Below are positions 1-6,231 of a stretch of DNA of 6,231 nt, one piece after another. The notes below the pieces were generated by a model that had not been told where the DNA came from, searched no databases, and saw nothing but the letters and a program-made list of their open reading frames with translations. The stretch comes from an uncultured beta proteobacterium. GTDB lineage: Bacteria > Pseudomonadota > Gammaproteobacteria > Burkholderiales > Rhodocyclaceae. The position numbers were made by a program, and so were the translations under genes. Where the stretch lies: contig CAIZHL010000288.1 of the NCBI GenBank assembly GCA_903932755.1, positions 1 through 6,231 on the forward strand, given 5' to 3'. Position 1 is the stretch's first letter; each line of letters begins with the position of its first letter.

Positions 1-640
1 GGATTTCCGGCACCGGATAGAGGCTGCGCTGGCTGTCGACGTCGAAGCTGCGGATGGTTTCCACTTCGTCGTCGAACAGTTCGATGCGGTAGGGCAGTTG
101 CGTGCCCATCGGGAACAGGTCGACCAGGCCGCCGCGCACGCTGTATTCGCCGGCGGCGACCACCTGCGTCACATGCTGGTAGCCGGCCACGGTGAGCTGG
201 GCGCGCAGCTTGCCGATGTCGAGCCGCTCGCCTTTCTTCATGAAGAAGGTGTGGCCGGCGAGGAAGGCGGGCGGCGCCAGCCGCGTGACGGCGGTCGAGG
301 CGGCGGCGATCAGCACGTCGCATTCGTTGCGCGTGGCGGCATGCAGGGTCGCCAGGCGCTCGGAGATCAGGTCCTGGTGCGGCGAGAAGTTGTCATAAGG
401 CAGGGTTTCCCAGTCCGGCAGCAGATGGACGCGCAAGCCGGGCTGGAACCAGGCGATTTCCTCGGCCAGGCGCTGGGCGTCGAGCGGGCTGGCGGTGACC
501 ACGGCCAGCAGGCGTCCCGGCAGCGCGAGTTGTGCCAGCGCCAGGGCGTCGGCGGACGCGGAAAGCGGCGGCAGGTCGATGCGCTGGCCCGGTTTGGGCA
601 GGTCGGGGAGCGACAGCAGGGACTTCATGGGAAGGGGCAT
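1..640 (-). CDS. mfd: Transcription-repair coupling factor Mfd, N-terminal part (runs off left edge)
   Basis: Mfd is a cytoplasmic ATP-driven DNA translocase. It removes RNA polymerase stalled at lesions and recruits UvrA for nucleotide excision repair. Only the first 213 codons are here (full-length Mfd is about 1,150 residues), so the RNA-polymerase-binding and helicase domains lie outside the window. The visible part is the UvrB-like, UvrA-binding region. Diagnostic motifs are LPDWETLPYD (residues 74-83), SPHQDLISERL (86-96), GEYSVRGGLVDLFPMG (164-179) and the RIELFDDEVETIRSFD stretch (185-200), all typical of Mfd. Two in-frame ATGs compete, at 640 (MPLPMKSLL) and 628 (MKSLL). Neither has a clear Shine-Dalgarno sequence, and I chose the upstream one with moderate confidence. 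A TATAAT box ends 14 bases before the 640 ATG, so the gene probably has its own promoter despite lying 106 bases downstream of the GGDEF-EAL gene. The reading frame is intact. Confidence 0.95.
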   Translation of the reverse strand, partial: MPLPMKSLLSLPDLPKPGQRIDLPPLSASADALALAQLALPGRLLAVVTASPLDAQRLAEEIAWFQPGLRVHLLPDWETLPYDNFSPHQDLISERLATLHAATRNECDVLIAAASTAVTRLAPPAFLAGHTFFMKKGERLDIGKLRAQLTVAGYQHVTQVVAAGEYSVRGGLVDLFPMGTQLPYRIELFDDEVETIRSFDVDSQRSLYPVPEI

Positions 641-654
641 GCAAAGAGGCGCGA

Positions 655-660
655 ATTATA
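655..660 (-). promoter_or_regulatory. Candidate -10 box for mfd (TATAAT)
   Basis: A perfect TATAAT on the minus strand lies 14 bases upstream of the first mfd ATG, inside an otherwise GC-rich spacer. No good -35 hexamer sits 16-18 bases further upstream, and the TG before the box is one base too far away for a standard extended -10. If used, transcription would begin only about 7 bases before the 640 ATG, or about 19 before the 628 ATG, giving a very short leader. The rest of the 641-746 spacer holds two GC palindromes (CCCGGCCGGG at 716-725, CCTGGCCAGG at 737-746) and a 7-base tandem repeat TATTGCG (687-700). None has the T-tract expected of an intrinsic terminator for the upstream gene. Confidence 0.35.
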
Positions 661-746
661 CGCAGCGCCGTCAGGCCGCCGGCGACTATTGCGTATTGCG
701 TTCCACCGGATCAGCCCCGGCCGGGCCGGCGCAGCGCCTGGCCAGG

Positions 747-3599
747 TCAATCCGGCTGCAGGAAGGCCTCGAACCGATCCGTGGGCAGCGGGTGGCTGAA
801 CAGGTAGCCCTGGTAGGCGCGGCAGCCCTGCAGCGCGAGGAAGCCGCGCTGCGCTTCCGTTTCGACCCCTTCGGCGATGACCGTGAGGCCCATGGCTTCG
901 GCCAGCGAGACGATCATTTTTGCGATGGCCGCATCGTTGCTGTTGGTGAGGATGTCCTTGACGAAGCCCTGGTCGATCTTCAGTTGATCGAGTGGCAGGC
1001 GCTTGAGGTAGGAGAGCGAGGAATAACCCGTGCCGAAATCATCCAGGGCGAAGGTGACCCCGGTGGCGCGCAGGGTGGTCATTTTTTCGATGACGTCCTC
1101 GATGTCGCGCACCAGCAGGCTTTCGGTCAGTTCCAGTTTCAGCCGCTGCGGATTGGCGCCGGTTTGTTCGAGCACGTCGCACACCTGGCGCACGAATTCG
1201 CGCTGGTGAAACTGGCGCGCGCTGACATTCACGGCGATCGTGAGATGGGCCATTTCCGGTTTTGCCGCCCAGATCGCCAGCTGGTTGCAGGCCGATTCCA
1301 TGACCCAGTGCCCGACCGACAGGATCAGGCCGGTATCCTCCGCCAGCGGAATGAAATCGAGCGGGGAGACCAGGCCGCGTTCCGGATGCTGCCAGCGCAG
1401 CAGGGCCTCGACCCCGGTGACGTGGCCGCCCTCGTCGACCTGGCTCTGGTAGTAAAGGTGGAATTCGTTCTTCTTGACCGCCTCGCGCAGGTCGGCTTCC
1501 AGCGCGACGCGGAGCATGATCGCGGCCTGCATCTCGGGGTCGAAGAAGCGCAGGTTGTTGCGCCCCGACGCTTTCGCCTGGTACATGGCCAGGTCGGCCC
1601 GCTTCATCAGTTCGTCGATGCTTTCGGTATGGTTGGCGAACAGCGCGATGCCGATGCTGGTGGTGCTGTGGTGCCGGGCGCCGCCGAGCTGGTAGGGCTG
1701 GCTGCAGAGGGCGAGGATCTTTTCGCTGACGACTTCGGCCTGACTGGCCGCCAGCAGCGGATCGCCGCTCAGGTCCTGCAGCATCACCACGAACTCGTCG
1801 CCGCCGAGGCGGGCCACGGTATCGCCGTCGCGGACGCAGTTGGCCAGCCGGTGGGCGACCTGGCGCAGCAGCTGGTCGCCGGTGTCGTGGCCGAGGGTGT
1901 CGTTGAGGGTCTTGAAATTGTCGAGGTCGATGAACAGCAATGCGCCGTGTTTCGAGCTGCGGCTGCTGGAGGCGATCGCCTGGCGCAGCCGGTCGAGCAG
2001 CAGGCGGCGGTTGGGCAGGTCGGTCAGCGGGTCGTAGAAGGCCAGGCTGTTGATCTCGTTCTCCGCCTTCTTGCTGGCGGTGATGTCGGCGGCGATGGCG
2101 ATATAGCGCAGCACCTTGCCGGCTTCGTCGTAGAGCGCCGAAATCGTGATCCGCTCCGGGTAGATCTCGCCGCTCTTGCGGCGGTTCCAGAGCTCGCCCT
2201 GCCATTGGCCGACGTTCAGCAGCGAGGCCCACATCTCCTGGTAGAAGCCGCGGGTGTGCTGTCCGGACTTCAGCAGCTTGGGCGTTTGTCCCACCAGTTC
2301 CTCTTCGGCGTAGCCGGTCATTTTGCAGAAGGCCCGGTTGACGCTGATGATGCGCGTGTCGGTATCGCAGATCAGTATCGCCTCGCTGGTGCCTTCGAAG
2401 ACCGAGGCGGCGACCCGCAACTGGTCTTCGCGGCTGCTCAGCGACTGCTGCTGCTGCGTGATGCGTTCCTGCAGCCGGTTGAAACTGTCCAGCATCAGGC
2501 GGATCTCCCTGCTGCCCTCGAGCGGCAGCGGTCGCAGCGGTTCCTGGTCCGCCGTCATGGCGTCGATGGTTTTTGCGGAGCGGCCGAGCGGGCTGAGCTG
2601 GCTGTTGAGGAAAAGCCAGATCAGCATCGCGATCAATACCGACGCCAGCGCGGCATTCTTGTAGATTTCACGCTGCAGCGCATCGAGCGACTTGAAGGCG
2701 GTGGAGGTCGGCAGCGTGGCGAACACCAGCCAGCCGGTGCTGGTGACGCGCTTGGCGGAGTTCAGGATCTCGGCGCCCTGGGCGTCGATGGCGACGCCGG
2801 AGCCTTCGTAACCCTGCTTATAGCGGTCATACATGGAGTTGGACCCCGGCGCCGGTTCCGGCTGCAGGATGTTCGCCGGATCGGTGGAGGAGACGAACAC
2901 GCCATCGGCGAAGGAGATGACGTGGAGGTCGCCCTCCATGCGCAGTTTCGAAGGCATGACTTCGCTCAGCAGGTCCTGGCCGGCGATCTGGCTGGCGCCG
3001 GCGAGGACGCCGATGATTTCGTTGCGCCCGTTCCGGATCGGCACCGCGATGATGATCACCGGCTTGCCCGTGACGCGATCGAGGACCGGCTTGCCGATCG
3101 CGGGCTTGCCCGATGCCATGACTTTCTGGAAGAAATCCGTCTCGCCGGAGCCGTTGTCATCGCGCGCTTCGAGGCGCGTCGTGTTTGCCAGTTCGACGCC
3201 TTTTGCCGAGATCACGAACATGCCCGCGTTGAACAGCCGCTCGGCGGGCTTGGTTGTTGCCAGCAGGCCCAGCAGGCGGCCGCGATGCGCCATCAGGTCG
3301 GCATCGATCTGCGCCGCGGCATCGCCGAGGGCGTTGATGCGCAAGGCGATGGACTCGTCGAGGTTGCCGGCCACATGCCGGACGATCTGCACCTGCTGGG
3401 CGGTCAGGCTGGTCTTGAAGTTCTCACGGACCTTGACGCCCATGTCGTGCGCCAATACCCAGATGGTGCTGACGAAAAGCACCACGGTGAATGTGGCGAT
3501 CGTGGTCTTGAGGTCCAGCAAGCTTCTCGCGGAAAACCAATTCTTCAAAATCTGCAATCCCGCATCTGTCCGGATTACTCCGGCTGCCTGAAAATTCAT
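747..3599 (-). CDS. Membrane-bound Cache-PAS-GGDEF-EAL cyclic-di-GMP cyclase/phosphodiesterase
   Basis: A 950-residue inner-membrane signalling protein that can make and/or break cyclic-di-GMP. Order: short cytoplasmic head; TM1 (about 31-50); periplasmic double-Cache-like sensor (about 55-312, with motifs DFFQKVMASGKPAIGKPVLD near 155-174 and GWLVFATLP at 289-297); TM2 (about 315-333); HAMP-like and coiled linker (about 334-395); PAS with PAC (about 396-512); GGDEF (about 518-685); EAL (about 700-947). The cyclase signature RLGGDEF (597-603) is intact, and the product-inhibition I-site RxxD is present (R590-D593, five residues before GGDEF). EAL residues also look complete: EALLRW (731-736), N791, LELTES (822-827), DDFGTGYSS (853-861), K874, E910 and AYQGYLFSHPL (928-938). 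Both activities are therefore possible; which dominates cannot be read from sequence. The ATG at 3599 is preceded by a weak AGGG and is chosen because it includes TM1. The ligand of the Cache domain is unknown. The gene appears monocistronic, with spacers of 325 and 106 bases on either side. Confidence 0.97.
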   Translation of the reverse strand: MNFQAAGVIRTDAGLQILKNWFSARSLLDLKTTIATFTVVLFVSTIWVLAHDMGVKVRENFKTSLTAQQVQIVRHVAGNLDESIALRINALGDAAAQIDADLMAHRGRLLGLLATTKPAERLFNAGMFVISAKGVELANTTRLEARDDNGSGETDFFQKVMASGKPAIGKPVLDRVTGKPVIIIAVPIRNGRNEIIGVLAGASQIAGQDLLSEVMPSKLRMEGDLHVISFADGVFVSSTDPANILQPEPAPGSNSMYDRYKQGYEGSGVAIDAQGAEILNSAKRVTSTGWLVFATLPTSTAFKSLDALQREIYKNAALASVLIAMLIWLFLNSQLSPLGRSAKTIDAMTADQEPLRPLPLEGSREIRLMLDSFNRLQERITQQQQSLSSREDQLRVAASVFEGTSEAILICDTDTRIISVNRAFCKMTGYAEEELVGQTPKLLKSGQHTRGFYQEMWASLLNVGQWQGELWNRRKSGEIYPERITISALYDEAGKVLRYIAIAADITASKKAENEINSLAFYDPLTDLPNRRLLLDRLRQAIASSSRSSKHGALLFIDLDNFKTLNDTLGHDTGDQLLRQVAHRLANCVRDGDTVARLGGDEFVVMLQDLSGDPLLAASQAEVVSEKILALCSQPYQLGGARHHSTTSIGIALFANHTESIDELMKRADLAMYQAKASGRNNLRFFDPEMQAAIMLRVALEADLREAVKKNEFHLYYQSQVDEGGHVTGVEALLRWQHPERGLVSPLDFIPLAEDTGLILSVGHWVMESACNQLAIWAAKPEMAHLTIAVNVSARQFHQREFVRQVCDVLEQTGANPQRLKLELTESLLVRDIEDVIEKMTTLRATGVTFALDDFGTGYSSLSYLKRLPLDQLKIDQGFVKDILTNSNDAAIAKMIVSLAEAMGLTVIAEGVETEAQRGFLALQGCRAYQGYLFSHPLPTDRFEAFLQPD

Positions 3600-3924
3600 T
3601 TGCCCTGCATCGGAGCAATCGCCGGTTGCGACCGCAACGGTGTGAAATCCGATGATTGATCATACGGCGTTCGCTGCGGCGCCAAACGGTCAAAAGTCAC
3701 GGAAAAGCAGCGATAGTCCAGCTACAGCAAGCGCTTGAGTGGTGGTCGTGGCACATGCCGCCCCTGAAAAGAGTGCGGTTCATGCGGCGGCGCGGCGACC
3801 AGCGCGATGCCCCCGATCGTCATGCCGAGGGCGTCGAGCCCGGCGTAGATCCAGCCGCTCGGGAGGTTGCCGCCGCGATACACGGCGGCATAAATCGTGG
3901 GTGCGGGTGCCCGTCGCGGGCGCC
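3600..3924. other. 325-base gap between the aldo/keto reductase and the GGDEF-EAL gene
   Basis: No gene with a convincing start lies here. Just after the reductase stop there is a 5-bp GC hairpin (GCCCG, loop TCG, CGGGC, 3909-3921), but only a weak TTT follows it, so a terminator is doubtful. A minus-strand frame open from inside the reductase gene ends with TAG at 3722. Its last 57 or so residues include a membrane-like stretch (GWIYAGLDALGMTIGGIALV) unlike the Arg/Pro-rich shadow sequence before it. The first in-frame start after the reductase stop is a GTG at 3883 with no ribosome binding site. It may be the tail of a decayed membrane protein gene or chance. The segment nearest the GGDEF-EAL gene (3600-3721) is its leader and probable promoter region. 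Confidence 0.5.
3652..3664 (-). promoter_or_regulatory. Candidate -10 box and small inverted repeat upstream of the GGDEF-EAL gene
   Basis: The minus strand reads TATGAT (3659-3664), a 5/6 match to the sigma-70 -10 box, about 59 bases before the GGDEF-EAL ATG. It overlaps a small inverted repeat, ATGAT-2 bases-ATCAT (3652-3663). A TTGACC hexamer lies upstream (3688-3693), but its spacing to the -10 is 23 bases, too long for a normal promoter, and the sequence at the correct spacing is a poor -35. The call rests on local AT-richness and position, and the true start could differ. Confidence 0.25.
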
Positions 3925-4836
3925 TCAGATATCGAGGGTGTGGCTGCGCCAGAAGGCGGCATCGGGAATCGGGCCGGCGCCGGCCAAAACATTGTCGGCC
4001 ATGTGCTCGGGCCGGCCGGTGCCGGGGATGGCGCAGGTCACCGCCGGATGGCCGAGGACGAACTTGAGCAGGAGCTGGGCCCAGCTCGCGGCGCCGATTT
4101 CGGCCGCCCATGCCGGCAGGGGCCGGCCCTGCAGCCGGCGCAGCAGTCCGCCGCCGCCGAAGGGGCGGTTGATCAGCACCGCCATGCCGCGCTCCGCCGC
4201 CAGCGGCAGGATCAGCCGTTCGGCCTCGCGCTCGTCCGGCGAATAGTTGATCTGCAGGAAGTCGAAGCGCTCGGCGCGCATTACCGCCGCCAGTTCGTCG
4301 TAGGCACCGGCGCTGTAGTGCGTGATGCCGATATGGCGGATGCGTCCGGCCGCCTTCCATTCGCGCAGCAACGGCAGGTGGCTGCGCCAGTCGAGGAGGT
4401 TATGCACCTGCATCAGGTCGATCGGATCGGCGCCCAGCAGGTGCATCGACTCGTTCATCTGGCGCATGCCCTCGGTGCGCCCGCGCGTCCAGACCTTGGT
4501 GGCGACGAAGGCCTTGGGGCGAGTTCCGGCGGCGGCCAGCAGCTCGCCGGTGGTGGCTTCGGCACGGCCGTACATCGGTGAACTGTCGATCACCGAGGCG
4601 CCGGCGGCGAACAGGGCCTGCAGGACGCCGGGCAGGCGCGCGTATTCGGCGGAGCCGGGTGCGACGTCGAAGCCCTGGTAGGTACCGAGTCCGATCACCG
4701 GCAGCCACTTGCCGGTGGAGGGGATCGGTCGCGTCTGCATCGTTGCCGGCGCGGCAGCCGACGGCGTGGCGCGACTGCCGAGGGCCAGTCCTGCCGCGGT
4801 TCCCGCCGCGAGTTGCAGGAAGCCGGCGCGCGTCAT
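3925..4836 (-). CDS. Aldo/keto reductase with signal-like N-terminus
   Basis: An NAD(P)H-dependent oxidoreductase of the aldo/keto reductase superfamily, which reduces carbonyl compounds using a TIM-barrel fold. Substrate is unknown. Residues here are numbered from the ATG at 4836 (303 aa). The catalytic tetrad is visible: D84 and Y89 in VIDSSPMYGR, K114 in VATKVW and H145 in MQVHN. The cofactor-binding IPGTGRPEHMADN lies near 270-282, and GLGTY near the barrel entry is also typical. The N-terminus (MTRAGFLQLAAGTAAGLALG, then an Ala-rich AxA-like stretch) resembles a Tat signal, but the usual twin arginine is RA. Export is therefore uncertain. The frame stays open to a GTG at 4893, but I prefer the ATG at 4836. 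It begins exactly at the signal-like sequence, has a GGA 7 bases upstream, and the longer start would put a terminator-like hairpin inside the gene. The gene lies 69 bases downstream of corA on the same strand. Confidence 0.9.
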   Translation of the reverse strand: MTRAGFLQLAAGTAAGLALGSRATPSAAAPATMQTRPIPSTGKWLPVIGLGTYQGFDVAPGSAEYARLPGVLQALFAAGASVIDSSPMYGRAEATTGELLAAAGTRPKAFVATKVWTRGRTEGMRQMNESMHLLGADPIDLMQVHNLLDWRSHLPLLREWKAAGRIRHIGITHYSAGAYDELAAVMRAERFDFLQINYSPDEREAERLILPLAAERGMAVLINRPFGGGGLLRRLQGRPLPAWAAEIGAASWAQLLLKFVLGHPAVTCAIPGTGRPEHMADNVLAGAGPIPDAAFWRSHTLDI

Positions 4837-4846
4837 CGCCGGATCC

Positions 4847-4877
4847 AAAAAAGTCGGCGCTGGCGGGACGCCGCGCC
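4847..4877 (-). terminator. Intrinsic-terminator-like hairpin between corA and the aldo/keto reductase gene
   Basis: Read on the minus strand, GGCGCGGCG (4869-4877) pairs with CGCCAGCGCC (4856-4865). This gives a nine-base-pair GC stem with one bulged A and a TCC loop, followed by GAC and then TTTTTT (4847-4852). This is the classic form of a Rho-independent terminator, 29 bases after the corA stop codon. The T-tract ends only 10 bases before the reductase ATG, and the probable Shine-Dalgarno GGA directly follows it. It may end corA transcripts, or act as a partial terminator that sets the ratio of reductase to CorA. Confidence 0.65.
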
Positions 4878-4905
4878 GCCCTTCAATCGACACGGCGGGC
4901 CCCGC

Positions 4906-5871
4906 TCACAGCCATCCCATGCGGCGGAAGCGCAGGAAGAGCAGGGCGCAGACACTGACGATGATGCCCAGCGCCATCGGGTAGCCGTATTCCCATTGCA
5001 GCTCCGGCATGGCCTTGAAATTCATGCCCCAGATGCCGGCGAAGGCGGTGGCCGCGGCGAAGATCCCGGCCCAGGCGGCGAGCCGTTTGGCCACGTCGCT
5101 CTGTTCGATGGCGACCGACGAGAGGCTGACCTGGATCGCCGTGCCGATGGTGTCGCGTACGGTTTCGAGCTGGGCGTTGATGCGCGTCAGGTGGTCATAG
5201 ACGTCGCGGAAATAGTCGCGGCTGTTGGCGCAGACCGGCGGCACGCGGCCGCTGGTGAGCTTGCCGACGGCCTCCATGAGCGGCGCCACGGCGTGCTTCA
5301 GCGCCACCATGCGGCCCTTGAGGTGGTACAGCCGTTCGATGTTGGTGCGCGCCATGCCCTTGTCGAAGATGTGCGCCTCGACGGCTTCGAGGTCCGATTC
5401 GATGGCGTCGATCAGCGGGAAGTAGCGATCGACCACGGCATCCATGATGGCGTAGAGCACGAAGCCGGCGCCCTGGCGCAGCAGCTCGGGTTCGCGCTCG
5501 CAGCGCTCGCGCACGCCCAGCAGGTGCTGGCTGCTGCGGTTGCGTACGGAGAGCACGAAGTTGCGGCCGACGAAGATGTCCACCTCGCCGAGCATCAGCT
5601 CGCCCTCCTGTAGTTCGAGCAGGTGCACCACGGCGAACAGGCTTTCGCCGTATTCCTCGATCTTGGGTCGCTGGTGCCCCTTGTGGGCATCCTCGACGGC
5701 CAGTGGATGCAGCGCGAATTCCTCGCGCATTTTTTCCAGTTCCGCCGGAGTGGCATCGCGCAGCGCGACCCAGACGAAACAGTCGGGCTTTTCGAGGTAG
5801 TCGCTGATCTCCTCGATGTCGAGGTCGGCGAGTTTGCGGCCATCCTGGTAGGCGACGCAGTTGATCAGCAT
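4906..5871 (-). CDS. corA: CorA-family divalent cation (magnesium/cobalt) channel
   Basis: A 321-residue inner-membrane protein of the CorA superfamily, close to the usual length (about 316). CorA proteins form pentameric channels that let Mg2+, and often Co2+ or Ni2+, into the cell. The first 260 or so residues form the cytoplasmic alpha/beta and long-helix funnel, including HPLAVEDAHKGHQRPKIEEY (55-74), a well-conserved CorA stretch. Two membrane helices lie at the C-terminus (about 264-281 and 297-314), separated by the GMN filter motif (G282-M283-N284) and the MPEL loop (288-291). The residue before GMN is Trp instead of the common Tyr, and the pre-TM1 segment reads EQSDVAKRL where an Asn is usual; neither change breaks the family call. 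The C-terminus is short and basic (RFRRMGWL). The ATG at 5871 has a good AGGGAG (5878-5883) six bases upstream. A related ZntB-type zinc transporter is the main alternative. Regulation is not evident: no Mg2+ riboswitch was recognised in the leader. Confidence 0.93.
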   Translation of the reverse strand: MLINCVAYQDGRKLADLDIEEISDYLEKPDCFVWVALRDATPAELEKMREEFALHPLAVEDAHKGHQRPKIEEYGESLFAVVHLLELQEGELMLGEVDIFVGRNFVLSVRNRSSQHLLGVRERCEREPELLRQGAGFVLYAIMDAVVDRYFPLIDAIESDLEAVEAHIFDKGMARTNIERLYHLKGRMVALKHAVAPLMEAVGKLTSGRVPPVCANSRDYFRDVYDHLTRINAQLETVRDTIGTAIQVSLSSVAIEQSDVAKRLAAWAGIFAAATAFAGIWGMNFKAMPELQWEYGYPMALGIIVSVCALLFLRFRRMGWL

Positions 5872-6231
5872 TTCAGGCTCCCTTTGCGCAACGCGATGAG
5901 GATATCACCGGCTTCGGCGACTTCGGGCATTGCCTTTTTGCAAACCGCAGTTCGGTCGCCCTTAGGCTTGCCGGTCCGATCTTAAGGGGTTCGCAAGTCA
6001 GTCGCCCGCAGCGCCGTGTCGCCAGCGCCAATTATTTGGCCGCGCGACGGCGTCGCCATCCAAGGTGTAAGTCATCTACGCGAGAGAACTATGTGCTGCA
6101 GGAGGCCCGCATCGTGCCCAATGCCGACGGTGGATGAACCCGGAAGCCGCTGTTCGTCAGAAACATCGAAAATGAGGGAGCCGCCATTCGCTATGCGTTG
6201 GTGATATTCTTGCCCTGAAGGCTCCTGTGCA
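5872..6231. other. 360-base upstream region of corA with no convincing gene
   Basis: Apart from the corA ribosome binding site (5878-5883), nothing here is a clear gene. No good sigma-70 promoter for corA was found. The region has a direct repeat CTTCGG-CGA-CTTCGG (about 5911-5925) and an inverted repeat at 5959-5988. On the minus strand a frame is open from the right edge to a TGA at 6072-6074, giving 52 residues (with GSLIFDVSDEQRLPG and STVGIGHDAGLLQH). It could be the tail of a gene outside the window, but I do not recognise the protein. A 62-codon plus-strand frame (6016-6204) mirrors it, has a GTG start without a ribosome binding site, and looks like chance. Confidence 0.5.
5959..5988. 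repeat. Inverted repeat upstream of corA
   Basis: CCCTTAGG (5959-5966) faces CTTAAGGG (5981-5988) across 14 bases. Six Watson-Crick pairs plus one G-T and one G-C pair are possible. It lies about 90-115 bases upstream of the corA start, where an operator or a leader structure could sit. There is no T-tract on either side, so it is not an intrinsic terminator. No known regulator site was recognised, and a chance repeat is possible. Confidence 0.3.

Noticed and set aside
716..746. GC palindromes after the GGDEF-EAL stop codon, considered as a terminator.
   Set aside because: They are perfect palindromes with no loop and no T-tract. Such short GC palindromes are expected by chance in GC-rich DNA.
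1039..2232. A 397-codon minus-strand frame inside the GGDEF-EAL gene.
   Set aside because: It is an out-of-frame reading of the same strand, rich in Arg, Pro and Ala. The overlapping frame carries the intact PAS, GGDEF and EAL motifs.
495..3659. A 1,054-codon open frame on the plus strand, covering the whole GGDEF-EAL gene and the start of mfd.
   Set aside because: It is the complement of a GC-rich gene with clear domains. Its translation is low-diversity and rich in Gln, Asp, Gly, Ala, Val and Arg, has no recognisable domain and crosses the gap between two real genes. This is the typical shadow of strong third-position GC bias.
3909..3921. GC hairpin just after the reductase stop codon, considered as a terminator.
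   Set aside because: The stem is only five base pairs, and no proper T-tract follows on the minus strand, so it is not called as a feature of its own.
3739..4581. A 280-codon plus-strand frame opposite the aldo/keto reductase.
   Set aside because: It has no recognisable domain and shadow composition, while the opposite strand shows the full catalytic tetrad of an aldo/keto reductase.
4813..5613. A 266-codon plus-strand frame opposite corA.
   Set aside because: It mirrors corA and has shadow-like composition (His, Asp, Gly, Val and Arg rich) and no motif. CorA itself has all family signatures on the minus strand.

Overview
The window is GC-rich and densely coded. Every gene I can support lies on the minus strand and is read from right to left. 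Protein content and codon use suggest a proteobacterium. The combination of a Mfd-type repair translocase, a Cache-PAS-GGDEF-EAL receptor and a CorA-type channel fits a betaproteobacterium, perhaps of the Rhodocyclales. That placement is inferred from the look of the proteins, not from a database search.

Layout in the direction of transcription: a roughly 360-base stretch at the right edge (5872-6231) has no convincing gene. It is followed by a CorA-family divalent cation channel (4906-5871), then a strong intrinsic-terminator-like hairpin (4847-4877). Next comes an aldo/keto reductase with a hydrophobic, signal-like N-terminus (3925-4836), then a 325-base gap (3600-3924) that may hold the tail of a lost membrane protein gene. 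After this is a 950-residue membrane-bound cyclic-di-GMP enzyme with intact GGDEF and EAL motifs (747-3599). A 106-base spacer with a TATAAT box precedes the N-terminal third of the UvrB-like region of mfd (1-640), which runs off the left edge.

The genes do not look like one pathway. mfd is a housekeeping DNA-repair gene, the GGDEF-EAL protein is a signalling receptor, and corA and the reductase are a metal-transport and a redox gene that may share a transcript across the terminator-like hairpin. I found no RNA genes, CRISPR arrays, insertion sequences or attachment sites. A very long open frame on the plus strand (495-3659) mirrors the GGDEF-EAL gene and is judged a shadow. The most unusual points are the terminator-like hairpin pressed against the reductase start, the one-arginine Tat-like signal on that reductase, and the membrane-protein-like tail in the 3600-3924 gap. 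I see no clear evidence of a wholly new system.
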